Shown here in pieces: positions 22,477 through 31,740 of a stretch of DNA of 64,000 bases (position 1 is its first letter; each line of letters starts with the position of its first letter). The position numbers were made by a program, and so were the translations under genes. The DNA is taken from NCBI GenBank assembly GCA_020740775.1, contig JAHEWK010000024.1, forward strand, positions 496,001 to 560,000. The letters run 5' to 3'. The notes beneath the pieces are model-generated. The model worked only from the letters and a program-made list of their open reading frames with translations, ran no database searches and was not told where the DNA came from. This DNA is from Ilyonectria destructans. Its lineage: Eukaryota; Ascomycota; Sordariomycetes; Hypocreales; Nectriaceae.

Positions 22477-24323
22477 GGTACATATATCGAGACGGATCTT
22501 GGAAGATTTCGACCAGATGAACGCGTATTGTAACCAATTATTTGCAGTCCATCGCCAACCTGAGAGGCGAGCGAAGCAAAACCTGGACTATATTCGTTTG
22601 CTGCATTCTTCAGAATATGACCTCAACAAGGACAGGAACGGATCCCGAGCTGAGGGAACCTGCCTTTGGCTTCTGGAGCATCAAAACTCCGTCCGTTGGC
22701 TTGATGCCGACAGATCCAGCATCCTGAGGGTGATGGCAGAACCTGTTTGTGGAAAATCAGTTACGTGTCGGTCGCTAATTGATCATGAATTGAAGAGTAC
22801 AAAAGCCCGGACCTCGTGCTATTTCTTTTTCAAGGACGAAGGTCATCAACCAAACAGGTTATTGGACGCCATGCCGGCTTTGCTTCGCCGGCTTTTCTTC
22901 CAGAGGACGGAACTATTCCCACATTTTGTCGAGAGGGTGGAAAAGAAGGATCAGACCAAGTTTCTTAGCTCATTTAGCGACTTGTGGGACATTCTCATGG
23001 ATGCTGCAAGCAACCCACGAAGCGGAGAAATCATATTTGTCCTCGATGCTCTGGACGAGTGCGACAAAGCAGATAATTTGACGCTCGTGGAAAAGCTGAA
23101 GAGTTTTCATGTGAAGATCTCAGCCAGCAGTGGAAACCTACAAAAGTTGACGTTTGTCGTTACTAGTCGTCCAGAGCTCGATATCAAGCGCGGTTTTGGA
23201 TGGATTGCGACGGATTTCCGGAGTTTCGCATTGACGGAGAGGAAAGCCAATTAATCGAGTCCGAAATAAACGCTTATATCATCGGCAGAGTGAAAGAAGC
23301 TGCGGCTAACCGACAACTGGACGATTCTGAGAGAGCGTGGCTGGAGAAACAGCCCCTAGACGTGCCAAACCGAACTTACTTGTGGTCAAGTCTTATCTCG
23401 TTTCAGCTCGAAGCTGAAGATAGAGCCACGAAGCGGAGCCTCGAAATGCTTGAGAACGCTTACGAAGGGATTTAAAACAGAAGCAAGGACAGAGACGTTG
23501 CCCGGAAGATTCTTGCATTTGTTGTCTCGGCGAAATGACCACTGAGTCTAAGGGAGTTAAGCGTGGCCCTTGCAATTCGGAGCACCAGTCGACCATACAA
23601 AGACCTAGACATCGAGCCGGAGCATCGCTTCAAAGACTTGGTCACGAACGCTTGTGGTCTGTTCATCAAAGTGATCAAATCTAGGGCCTTGTTGATGCAT
23701 CGGACGGCCCGGAAGTTTCTCTTGCAGGACGACGCTGTGGACCCACCGAGCCCCGAGCGCTGGATGCATTCACTGGTGCTCGGAGAATCGTACCGCGAAG
23801 TCGCCACAGCTTGTGTGACCTACTTGATATTTGATGTCTTCGAAACTGAACAGATATAGACTAATGATCGACAAAGTGGAACATGCATTCAGGATCAAAT
23901 TGATCGTTATACCACAGAGTACCTCTTTCTAGAATATTCAGCAAATTATTAGTTCAACCACCTCGAAGATTCTGATCCCGCGGGGTTTGTGGAATTATCA
24001 GCAACTGGATTGGAACTAGTGGACGCGAGGTCCAAGCGTCGCTTGGAATGTCTACACCTTCTGTTAAGGACCTTGCCGAGACTGCAGCAACTCAGAGACT
24101 TAATGCAGTGCATGAAGTTACTCAGGAGCTGACTGCCAGCGGGCTTGACCCTTATGGAGTCGACAACAACATCGCCTGGGATGTCCGGCGATCAGTGCTT
24201 CAAGATGTAACCATCCCTTTGCTACTTGAGGAGATGACTGGCAACGAAGCAGAGCTTGAAAACGGCTGGACAGGGAAACATCTGGCAGCGGAGGTTTGTT
24301 GCGAGATAGTAGTCATGTGCTGA
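22463..24323 (+). pseudogene. NACHT-type NLR (STAND NTPase) relic
   Basis: The 5' part (22463-23254) encodes a clear NACHT region: GTCLWLLEH, a P-loop-like AEPVCGKSVTCRS, CYFFFKDEGHQ, Walker B IIFVLDALDECD and FVVTSRPELDI. The first P-loop glycine is replaced (AEPVCGKS instead of GxPGCGKS). The homology then jumps to another frame (from about 23210: FRIDGEESQLIESEINAYII, VPNRTYLWSSLI, PLSLRELSVALAI, DLDIEPEHRFKDLV, LFLEYSANY-stop-FNHL). That frame is interrupted by TAA 23473, TGA 23536, TAG 23857 and TAG 23950. A weak ankyrin-like tail is visible around 24180-24300. Fungal NLRs act in non-self recognition and cell death. This copy cannot make a full protein. Confidence 0.85.
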
Positions 24324-25026
24324 GCGAGATGGGAGGGGAACGCGTATGCCAGACAACATGTTCAGAGATTCTGGGTGGCTTCCTGAATATGTAATTCATG
24401 GGGTGTTGTTATCCATTTTGGACCTCTCTAACTGTTTCTTCCGGATCCTTTCTGGAGGTCGAAGCTTTCTGGCAGGTTGGGTTGACTTCCCTGACGCTTC
24501 CGAATTGGACTAGTACCATAGCCAGGAGCTTGAAGGGACTTGGATCGGAGAGTTGAAGCAAAAGTTTCATAACGCGTGGAGTCCCAGGGTCTCCTCTATT
24601 TGGGAAGAACTCAGGTCCCCATCCCGTCTCGCTACAATGCTCACCCTTCCCTTAGGAGAGTGATACCATGTCTTTCATAAGTCTTTACACCAGATCGTAC
24701 ACTGTCGCATTCTGTCATACACTAACTAATCGGACCAAAAGTGCAATGTGCACTCCAACGGGAGGCGCTGATGATAGCGTATGTATATTACATTACATAC
24801 ACATTCGACCGGAGTTTGTACCTCGTAAGATATGCCCTATCCCCCTTCTATACCAAAGCACAGACGAATTAAAGGCAGAGCATATATTGTGACCAGAGTG
24901 TTAGGAGATTTCGGATATTCTACGGAGGGTTATTTCCATGTGCTATCTAGGGAAGATGTCGTCCCCAGAGACCAAGATTTGGTGTCGTCATAGCAAAGGA
25001 CAGATAACATTAATTTGACTAGCTCA
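24324..25026. other. Intergenic, probably decayed sequence
   Basis: About 700 bp after the NLR relic with no open frame of interest. It may contain further decayed 3' parts of the NLR gene, but no similarity was strong enough to claim. Confidence 0.35.
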
Positions 25027-25031
25027 GCACT

Positions 25032-25307
25032 TGTTACATTTTGGGATCGAAAGGCTAGGTGCGTCTTCTGGACCGGCTGCTAGGAATCCTCTCTCAGACT
25101 ATGTCTCAGACCACCGGCAGGTGGGTCTTCCGGTCTCAGACCTCCGGAAGGTGGGCCCTTCAGACCCGACCTCAGTCCCGGAGGTTACCGGAGGTTATCG
25201 GAGGCCGCCCTCGTCTTCATCTATAAGACGGATCCCTAGCGCTTGGGTAGATAGGAAATCAAGAGCTTTCATTATCACCATACTGTTCTTATCCATTCAG
25301 TGTGACA
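25032..25307 (+). mobile_element. Solo LTR, copy 1
   Basis: A 276-bp element starting TGTTACATTTTGGGATC and ending TCAGTGTGACA, flanked by a perfect 5-bp target duplication GCACT (25027-25031 and 25308-25312). It shares its ends and much of its interior (GGCCGCCCTC, CTTCATCTATAAG, GATAGGAAATCAAGAGCTTTC) with the element at 45512-45761. TG...CA termini, a TATAAG promoter-like box and 5-bp duplications identify a long terminal repeat left after recombination of an LTR retrotransposon. No internal retrotransposon genes are nearby. The superfamily cannot be told from the LTR alone. Confidence 0.88.
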
Positions 25308-25462
25308 GCACTTGTAGCATGCCTTAAATACAAACAAATTGACATAGAAAACATAACATGACAAATTGAACTCAAAGAAAACATGGGGAAAAAATAGCAT
25401 TAACAAACGTCACAATCATAAAAGGGTTTTAGTGGTTTGAACCGCTGGTGACGTACCGTTAC

Positions 25463-27463
25463 TTATTGGCAGGCAGACTGATCAACAGATCCCAGGTATT
25501 GGTTGCACTCTAACAAGCCAAAACTTTCGAAAATTGTTGTAGAGAATCCAAGGTCCTCATACTGGAACGACATGGGGATTGCATCTTCAGTATTGACGGG
25601 TTCGGCTGGATGCTGTGCTTGGTCCCAGCCCACGTCATCAGTCAACGATGACATTGTGTCGCTCAATGGATGCCATGCCCCAATTTGAGGCGTGGGTGTT
25701 CCATAATTACAAGCGTACGGATTCAGCGCAACACAGCTGCCATGGGTTGGCCGCGGAGCCAAGGGGACTAGAGTCCTTGAGAATGACTGCGGTTCGTTAT
25801 GGGCGGGAGCGAAGGTTTGAAGGCCGCCAGAACCATTCCCCGGGCTTCCAGTATTGCTCGGTTCGCGAGTCCTCTGCTCAAACCGGGCCTGGACTTCGTC
25901 CAGCAAATCCATAAGAAGCGATTCAAGGCCGCCGTCAACTGTGGCCGCCCGTATTTGTTTACTCTGGAGGAAAGCCGGGACGATTTGAGGAGCCTCCTGC
26001 CTTGAGAAGACCCTTATCATTCTGACAGTCTCCTCCAATACGGTACCGAGATATGGATTGTCCGGTCGGGTTTCCTTTGTGAATAAGATGTCCCAGACTG
26101 CGTACCATTGTTCGACCGGTGACAGCGTACGCTTTGCGCGAAACTTCAGGCGTTCCTGAGCGTCCGGCGGAATGTTGCCTGGGCTGTTAGTCCTGGGATG
26201 AGCCGGGGGGTCGCAAAGGCGAGCTCGGATGTGGTCATCACGATGGAGAGCCGAAGGGAAGCTCTCGCAGCAGATAGGGCAAGGGAAGGTGATCTGTGAG
26301 TGCCGTCGTTGAATGTGCTGCTTGACATCTCGAACCCGAGTCAACTTCCGGTTCACACAGTCCATGTGACGGATTGGAGACATCCTGAAATAGGGGCATG
26401 CAAATGCCTGGGTCCCGGCCTCGGCCCGCTCTCCACGCAGCCCTCCGACAGGGGCATCGTCGTCGTCTGAATTATAGTCATTGTCATCGTCGAAATCATC
26501 GTTGCTGCCCGCACGGGTTCGTTTGCGCTGTGGCGGCAAGGTAGAAGTCCGCTTGGCTTCCCGCTTCGAGGCAGCGGGCAGCCCAGATGAGCCTCTGTGA
26601 CTTGTTGAATGTGGATTTCTTTGCATGCCACGCGCCTCGCCACCATTCAACTCTGGTCGTGGATCTGGGACTGACGGTGCAAGGTTGGGGATAAACGACA
26701 GGCTCGACGGAAAAGGATGTCGTGGAGAGGAAAGGTTTGCCAAGACGTATCCTAGCGCGAATCGGACCTTGGTGCACCAAGACTCGATGACCCAAGATAG
26801 CTTGCTCAGGCCGTGGCGGCCAGACCCCGGCGAAGAGGCCATTTGAGCCGATGCAATCTGCAGCATCGTCGGTGAAGCTATTTCTGCCACTGGCGGTGAT
26901 GATGGTGGTGCTGCGTGCTCTTGTTAGGTTTCGACAATTACTTTCACTAATACATACTTACCCAAAATCTTGACATTGTCAAGCTTATTGGTGAGACCGC
27001 GCACAGCGCATTTTTCTAGCACCAGTTCCAATTCACGATCCCTGAGTTTCGGTAATTTTCCCTCCGTGACTCCAGGAACTTCAATTCGTCTCTCAATGCT
27101 GGTGGATCGTCGGATGTGGGCATCGTACTGGTGACATAAATCAGTGTCGGTGCAATCGTGGAAGACATGTTTGCACGTCGGGCAAAGGAGAGGCTGCGTC
27201 AGCGCCGTGCCTAAGAGATGTTGCCGAAGATCGGCAACACTGCGAAGCTTGGTGTTCCGACATAGCTCATAAGTTTTGTGGTTGCGGCTGTAAAACGGAC
27301 ACGCGAGCCGTTTCTTTGGGTCTAGACTGCCGGGGTTATGCTTCTTGAAGCCATTTTTGTCCGGCCCATTCCAACTTGACTTCGAGAGATCCCGTTGGCC
27401 GGTCGGCGTGCCGACTTCACGCTCGATACGACACATCACCATGGCTCGGTGGGTGATTGTCAT
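25463..27463 (-). CDS. Zinc-finger protein with two tandem ACPF/CPxC modules (gene A)
   Basis: Two exons (27463-26962 and 26910-25463, minus strand) join in phase 1 across a 51-bp intron (GTAAGT, CTAAC branch, CGCAG), giving 649 aa. Exon 1 encodes module 1: LACPFYSRNHKTYELC, then DLRQHL, CPTCKHVF and a late histidine. Exon 2 encodes module 2: FACPYFRMSPIRHMDC, VKQHIQRRH, CPICCESF, HIRARLC. Module 2 is followed by a W-rich segment QWYAVWDILF and PYLG. Between the modules is an acidic and basic, nuclear-signal-like region (QRKRTRAG, DDFDDDNDYNSDDDD). The family is widespread in filamentous ascomycetes as uncharacterised C2H2-like proteins; nucleic-acid or protein binding is inferred. An upstream GTG-started extension (to 27475) is possible but ATG 27463 is preferred. 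The palindrome CACAATTGTG lies about 370 bp upstream. Confidence 0.78.
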
Positions 27464-27829
27464 GCAATAAGACACGTCGGATTATGTATCTAGGCCTAGA
27501 TGCAAAACCACTCGTTAGATGCCGCTGGAAGGATGGGGTGGTAACAACTTCACATGAGTATTTGTCGCATTTATCGCGCTGCGGCGGTGACTCGAGCGTC
27601 AATAGCAGACCGTTTCTCAACTTGGCGGACTCTGCTGGCTTGTGGCATCCGATGGGTCTAGATACTCGACGGCAGTGTCAAATGGATGCAAGGTTGAAGT
27701 GGCGATTCGTACCAAAACGCGAATGTGGTTCGAATCCGGGGGGCTGTAAAAGAGGCAAACAAACAGGCAAAGGGATTTTACCTAGGCAAGGCGTTGTTGC
27801 CCAAGAGGTGACGTGGAAGGGGAAGTCTG

Positions 27830-27839
27830 CACAATTGTG
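27830..27839. promoter_or_regulatory. CACAATTGTG palindrome upstream of zinc-finger gene A
   Basis: A perfect 10-bp palindrome about 370 bp before the ATG of the minus-strand zinc-finger gene at 25463-27463. The same 10-mer recurs at 28864, 29372 and 34316, each time upstream of a gene with the same zinc-finger module. Seen directly; regulatory role inferred. Confidence 0.5.
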
Positions 27840-28863
27840 AAATAGAGAGAGTGGGTTGCATCTCCGCAAGGAGGGGGGGCGTATGTGTATCAACTAACAA
27901 GTTAGGTATTGACGGATCACAAATGTGCATCACTTTCCGGAGACGGCTCTATGCATCCTAATTCCCTCTTGAAGATGCCTTACCCGTCCAAACACTGAAA
28001 ATATTCCAATCGGCATTTACAACGTGACCTCAACCCACATTTGCAATGCTTTGGATTGCACAAAGGTGTGACGAACACCGGTCAAATTGAGTTGGCATCG
28101 TCATTTGTCTTGAGCAGAGAGTTATGATGGATGATAGATTACGAAACAAACAGCGCAAGTATGAAAAAGCTCACTCAATGAGAAGATTTATACTAAATGG
28201 GCATTCTGGGTGGACATGGTTGTAGCTGAGGCGATATGAAAGTCAAGACGAATACGATAGTGAGAGTAGCGCTTGGAACATGGTCGCCAAATTGATCACC
28301 CAATCATGACAAGGCCAGCTCCTACAAATGTAGATAGGAGATGAGAATAGGCTACGTGTTAAATACACTTTCTAACCATTTTTGCCTGTCGTTTCTCCCA
28401 TCCCAATTCCAGCCTGTTCCAGTGGGCTTTGCGGATGTGGCTGTGCGTTGCTGCGCCGTGCTGCTGTCCCCGAAGAGTCTGCCTTGCACGGCGAGGCCAT
28501 CGTCCCGCAGCCAGTCCTGAAGCCGCTCTTTTCTTAGGGACCGCTGGTCTTGGGTTGAACTTGACATCAAAATAAATCATTAGTAAATACTAGAGGTGGA
28601 GGATTGTGTAAGCCATACGTATTCTCGGCTCTCTGGATTGTCGACATCATTGCACTTGGGCAGTAGCGCGAAGTTGGACAAGTTGAAGGTGTCGGATAAG
28701 CTGATGACATTGTATTTTGTGGATATAAATGGTTCCTGAATTAGACCATTATTTAAGCTATTCATCAAGACATTTTATATTCCTAAAGTCGCCTTTCACA
28801 AAAGTGTCGCCGTTTCGATCACAATTGTTCAGAAGAGTAGCTTCGGTTGACTCGCCACGCTTA

Positions 28864-28873
28864 CACAATTGTG
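28864..28873. promoter_or_regulatory. CACAATTGTG palindrome, distal to gene B
   Basis: A perfect copy about 730 bp before the ATG of the zinc-finger gene at 29602. A near copy (CACAATTGTT) lies about 45 bp further upstream at 28819. Confidence 0.45.
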
Positions 28874-29371
28874 CCGCTGAGCCTGGTATCGCAGCGTTTA
28901 CACTGACGTGGCATTCGAAACTGCCGTGAGGCTTTCCTTGTTCCGTGGCTTTTTTGACTTGAGCTTGGGCATAATCTCCACGCAAGTATCCACAACGAGT
29001 TGTTCACTAGATTATTACGGACCAATAGGGGCTGCATGCGTCGAATGGATGGCAATCGCCTCGTAGACTGCCCAGCATAGCGAAGCCTGAAACATGAGGC
29101 TCAGATGGCATCCCCAGTCTGATCCCCAACCCAAGCCTGTTAAGACGTTACTCCGCAGGTACTTGTTAATTATTGCTCTTTGGAGACCAACTCCCGCTTC
29201 TCTGCAGTTGATTATGTACTGTCCTATCGACTTGTATATTGGGCACCCATCCCCAAAAGTGGCTTACTGCAGGCTTACAGCACCCTGCATCCCACTCGGC
29301 CACTTAGATTGGGCTCTCAGTGCTGAGAGCTGGTGCTGTACAAGGACGGCCAGGGTGGATGAAGGGTTGGT

Positions 29372-29381
29372 CACAATTGTG
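29372..29381. promoter_or_regulatory. CACAATTGTG palindrome, proximal to gene B
   Basis: A perfect copy about 220 bp before the ATG at 29602, directly followed by CACCTTTGTG, the reverse complement of the secondary element CACAAAGGTG seen at 28059. Confidence 0.5.
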
Positions 29382-29601
29382 CCACCTTTGTGAAGGCTTG
29401 TGGCCGTTGCCGAAAGTGCAAGTGAGCATGCGTCGGGTATTACCCACAGCTCCCCCAGTATTGAGTCCCTATTCTCGGACTTGAATTCTTTCGGGGAACA
29501 ACGACCAAGTCCAACCTAGACATTCTTTTAGAGTGTCAAGGTGACTGCTCGCCGCTTCAATTCCCATCCAAGCGCCACCCGCCTTGTCTGTCTTGACCGT
29601 C

Positions 29602-31407
29602 ATGTTGCTCACAACATTCCTGTTTCTCATTAGTGCTTCCTTTCTCGTTCCGACGACCCAGTACTTCATCATGCTACTATCCCGGCTTCAACGTATGTTG
29701 AGTTTCGTGGAACGCCGGACAAACACCTTCAAGGAGAACCGTGCATTTCGTCGCCGGTTGATGAAGGAGAAGAACCGGATCGAGAAGAACCGGATCACGA
29801 AGACAAGACAATTTCAATTCTCGACTGTCCCGATCGCCATGAGAGGGAGCCAAGAGGCAGAGGCATACTCGATTTTTCTTTCTGTGCCATATTTATTGAG
29901 CGCTACCAGCAAAGAAGAAGCCTGGAATAAACCTACCAAAGACGGCCAGGTCGCTCTTGGAGCAAGTCGACTGACAACCCCCCGAGTTTCTCGCCAAGCA
30001 GTTACGGAGTATTTGATGCAGCAACACATCTCGCCGCAGCCTATTAGCACCCTCCTCTACGTTTTCTGTCTGCTACTCTGTATTGGGATGCTTGCCACCG
30101 TCTGGGTCACTGTTATCAATGTCTCCTGCCTAGCCGACCCTGGCAATCCATTAAACGGAGGTTCTAATTTGAGGGGCGGTGGCAAGGGATCAAGGAAGAG
30201 AAAGAGACAGGAAACACGGGATTACAGAAACACCAACCACCCCGGTGACAGGGACAACAACGAACAGGACGGGGATAACGACCAGCCTTACGCGAATGGC
30301 GAGAACGGCATACCACGAGATTGCTTTTGGGCTTGCCCTTTCTACAAGTTCGACCCTGTCCGACACGCCCGCTGCCTGGGCAAGTACGGATTTAAGAGAT
30401 TCGTTGACGTCAAGCAGCACATCGAGAGATGCCATGTTCTCAAAGGCTTCTACTACTGTCCGCGGTGCTGGCATCGTTGGGGGGAGCGGGATCCGTGGGT
30501 GGCCCATGTCGAAAGCGGCGAGTGCCTGGACATTCCGGAACCAGAACTTATTCGCCGCGATAGCCCTATCCTCCATGCCCTTCTGTCCGATGAGTTCGAA
30601 CGGCTCAATCAAATACCGCGTGGTCTCAACAAATGGGGGAAGTGGTACGAGATGTGGCATCGGCTCTTTCACAAACACGGACACACGCCGCCGGAGTTGC
30701 CTTACGTTGAAGATTGTATCACTGAGTCTGTGGCCCTTGTCGCTCGTCGCAACGAGGCCGCGCTGCGGGTGGAGCTGCCCGCTGTGCTGCAGTTGCATGG
30801 CATCCCGATGGACGAGGACTTGATGCTATCGCTTGTAAGCAGCATCATACGAGTCACTTCCCGCGGACTCCCCCTGGGGAGCCATGGTTTGTTCAGGTCG
30901 TTTCGCCACCATACCGTTATGTTTAACACGGATGAAGTCGGCGACCCAGAGCAGCATTCTCAGGCAATGTCGCAATCGTCTATTAGGGATCAGTCCAACT
31001 TCCCCTTTAAAGAAGCTCCAGGTAATCCTACCGAGACTTCCAATATCAGTCAAGTACCAGTGGAACCCCAACTAGTTGATGAGAGCCCGTATCCAACGTT
31101 CGGTGACCGAAGAGCTTCCCCAGAAGTCACCTGTGACTACGTGGGGCCAGAAGAAAACTTCGATGATTTATTCAATTCACCTTGGGTTGACGAATTCGAC
31201 AGTAACATCACACAGTCTGAACCAAATATCGGCTTAGATGACACAAACGGAGGCGCCTTGCAGGCTCCAGCTTGTCCTCCAGGCACCATATTCCCCCCAA
31301 TACTCTCTACGTTGGACGTAGATAACACCCCGGCATCGTCCAACGACGTCCAAGCTTCGGCCTCGGCACCGGCGGCTTCACCAGGAGGTTGCCAGCTCGC
31401 GCCTTAG
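29602..31407 (+). CDS. Zinc-finger-module protein with predicted membrane segments (gene B)
   Basis: A single frame of 601 aa from ATG 29602. The N-terminus is hydrophobic (MLLTTFLFLISASFLV), and a second, stronger helix lies near residues 155-180 (TLLYVFCLLLCIGMLATVWVTVINV). A basic and acidic linker (GKGSRKRKRQE) follows. The module then reads ACPFYKFDPVRHARC, VDVKQHIERCH, CPRCWHRW with a late histidine, followed by KWYEMWHRLF and LPYV, as in genes A and C. The C-terminus is long, acidic and disordered. A membrane-anchored regulator or receptor tail is suggested. The N-terminal part is less certain than the module, because part of it could be intron or leader if the gene starts further downstream. 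Confidence 0.65.
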   Translation: MLLTTFLFLISASFLVPTTQYFIMLLSRLQRMLSFVERRTNTFKENRAFRRRLMKEKNRIEKNRITKTRQFQFSTVPIAMRGSQEAEAYSIFLSVPYLLSATSKEEAWNKPTKDGQVALGASRLTTPRVSRQAVTEYLMQQHISPQPISTLLYVFCLLLCIGMLATVWVTVINVSCLADPGNPLNGGSNLRGGGKGSRKRKRQETRDYRNTNHPGDRDNNEQDGDNDQPYANGENGIPRDCFWACPFYKFDPVRHARCLGKYGFKRFVDVKQHIERCHVLKGFYYCPRCWHRWGERDPWVAHVESGECLDIPEPELIRRDSPILHALLSDEFERLNQIPRGLNKWGKWYEMWHRLFHKHGHTPPELPYVEDCITESVALVARRNEAALRVELPAVLQLHGIPMDEDLMLSLVSSIIRVTSRGLPLGSHGLFRSFRHHTVMFNTDEVGDPEQHSQAMSQSSIRDQSNFPFKEAPGNPTETSNISQVPVEPQLVDESPYPTFGDRRASPEVTCDYVGPEENFDDLFNSPWVDEFDSNITQSEPNIGLDDTNGGALQAPACPPGTIFPPILSTLDVDNTPASSNDVQASASAPAASPGGCQLAP

Positions 31408-31740
31408 TGGAAGGATGCGAGATGCAAGTGTGATCTAAGAGTCCAACTTTTGGACGCCGATTGTCGGGACATGAAGACGACTTATATACCAAAAGGATAT
31501 TGGCATTGTATGGTTGAGTCCTTGGATTCGAGACAAGTGGTGGATGGAGATTTAAGTGTTCCTAGTACTTTTATATTGCAATCTAGTTTGAATTGAAGAT
31601 GATCTATCTTGGCTGTGTCCTAGCCTGAACATCATCACATGTTTTCCGGACGTCGCCGCCTTCAAAGAACAAGTCTATATTACTTTAAATCATGCTAGTT
31701 AATCATCCATGGAACTTACAGCCCTCCGGCTCTCCGCCCA
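31408..31740. other. Convergent spacer
   Basis: About 330 bp between the 3' ends of two convergent zinc-finger genes. Contains only expected AT-rich 3' flanking sequence. Confidence 0.5.

Larger units (their letters stand above)
27464..29601. other. Divergent intergenic region between zinc-finger genes A and B
   Basis: About 2.1 kb between two divergently oriented paralogous zinc-finger genes. Besides three CACAATTGTG palindromes it holds two copies of CACAAAGGTG (28059-28068, plus; 29383-29392, minus). A pair of overlapping minus frames near 28352-28580 (72 codons) has no recognisable family and is not called as a gene. Confidence 0.45.

Noticed and set aside
25032..25307. Possibility that the 25.0 kb element is a MITE rather than an LTR
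   Set aside because: Ends are TG...CA with only imperfect short inverted termini, a TATA-like box is present and the duplication is 5 bp; this fits an LTR better.
28352..28580. Two overlapping minus frames of 72-73 codons between zinc-finger genes
   Set aside because: No start context, domain or splice partners; not enough to call a gene.
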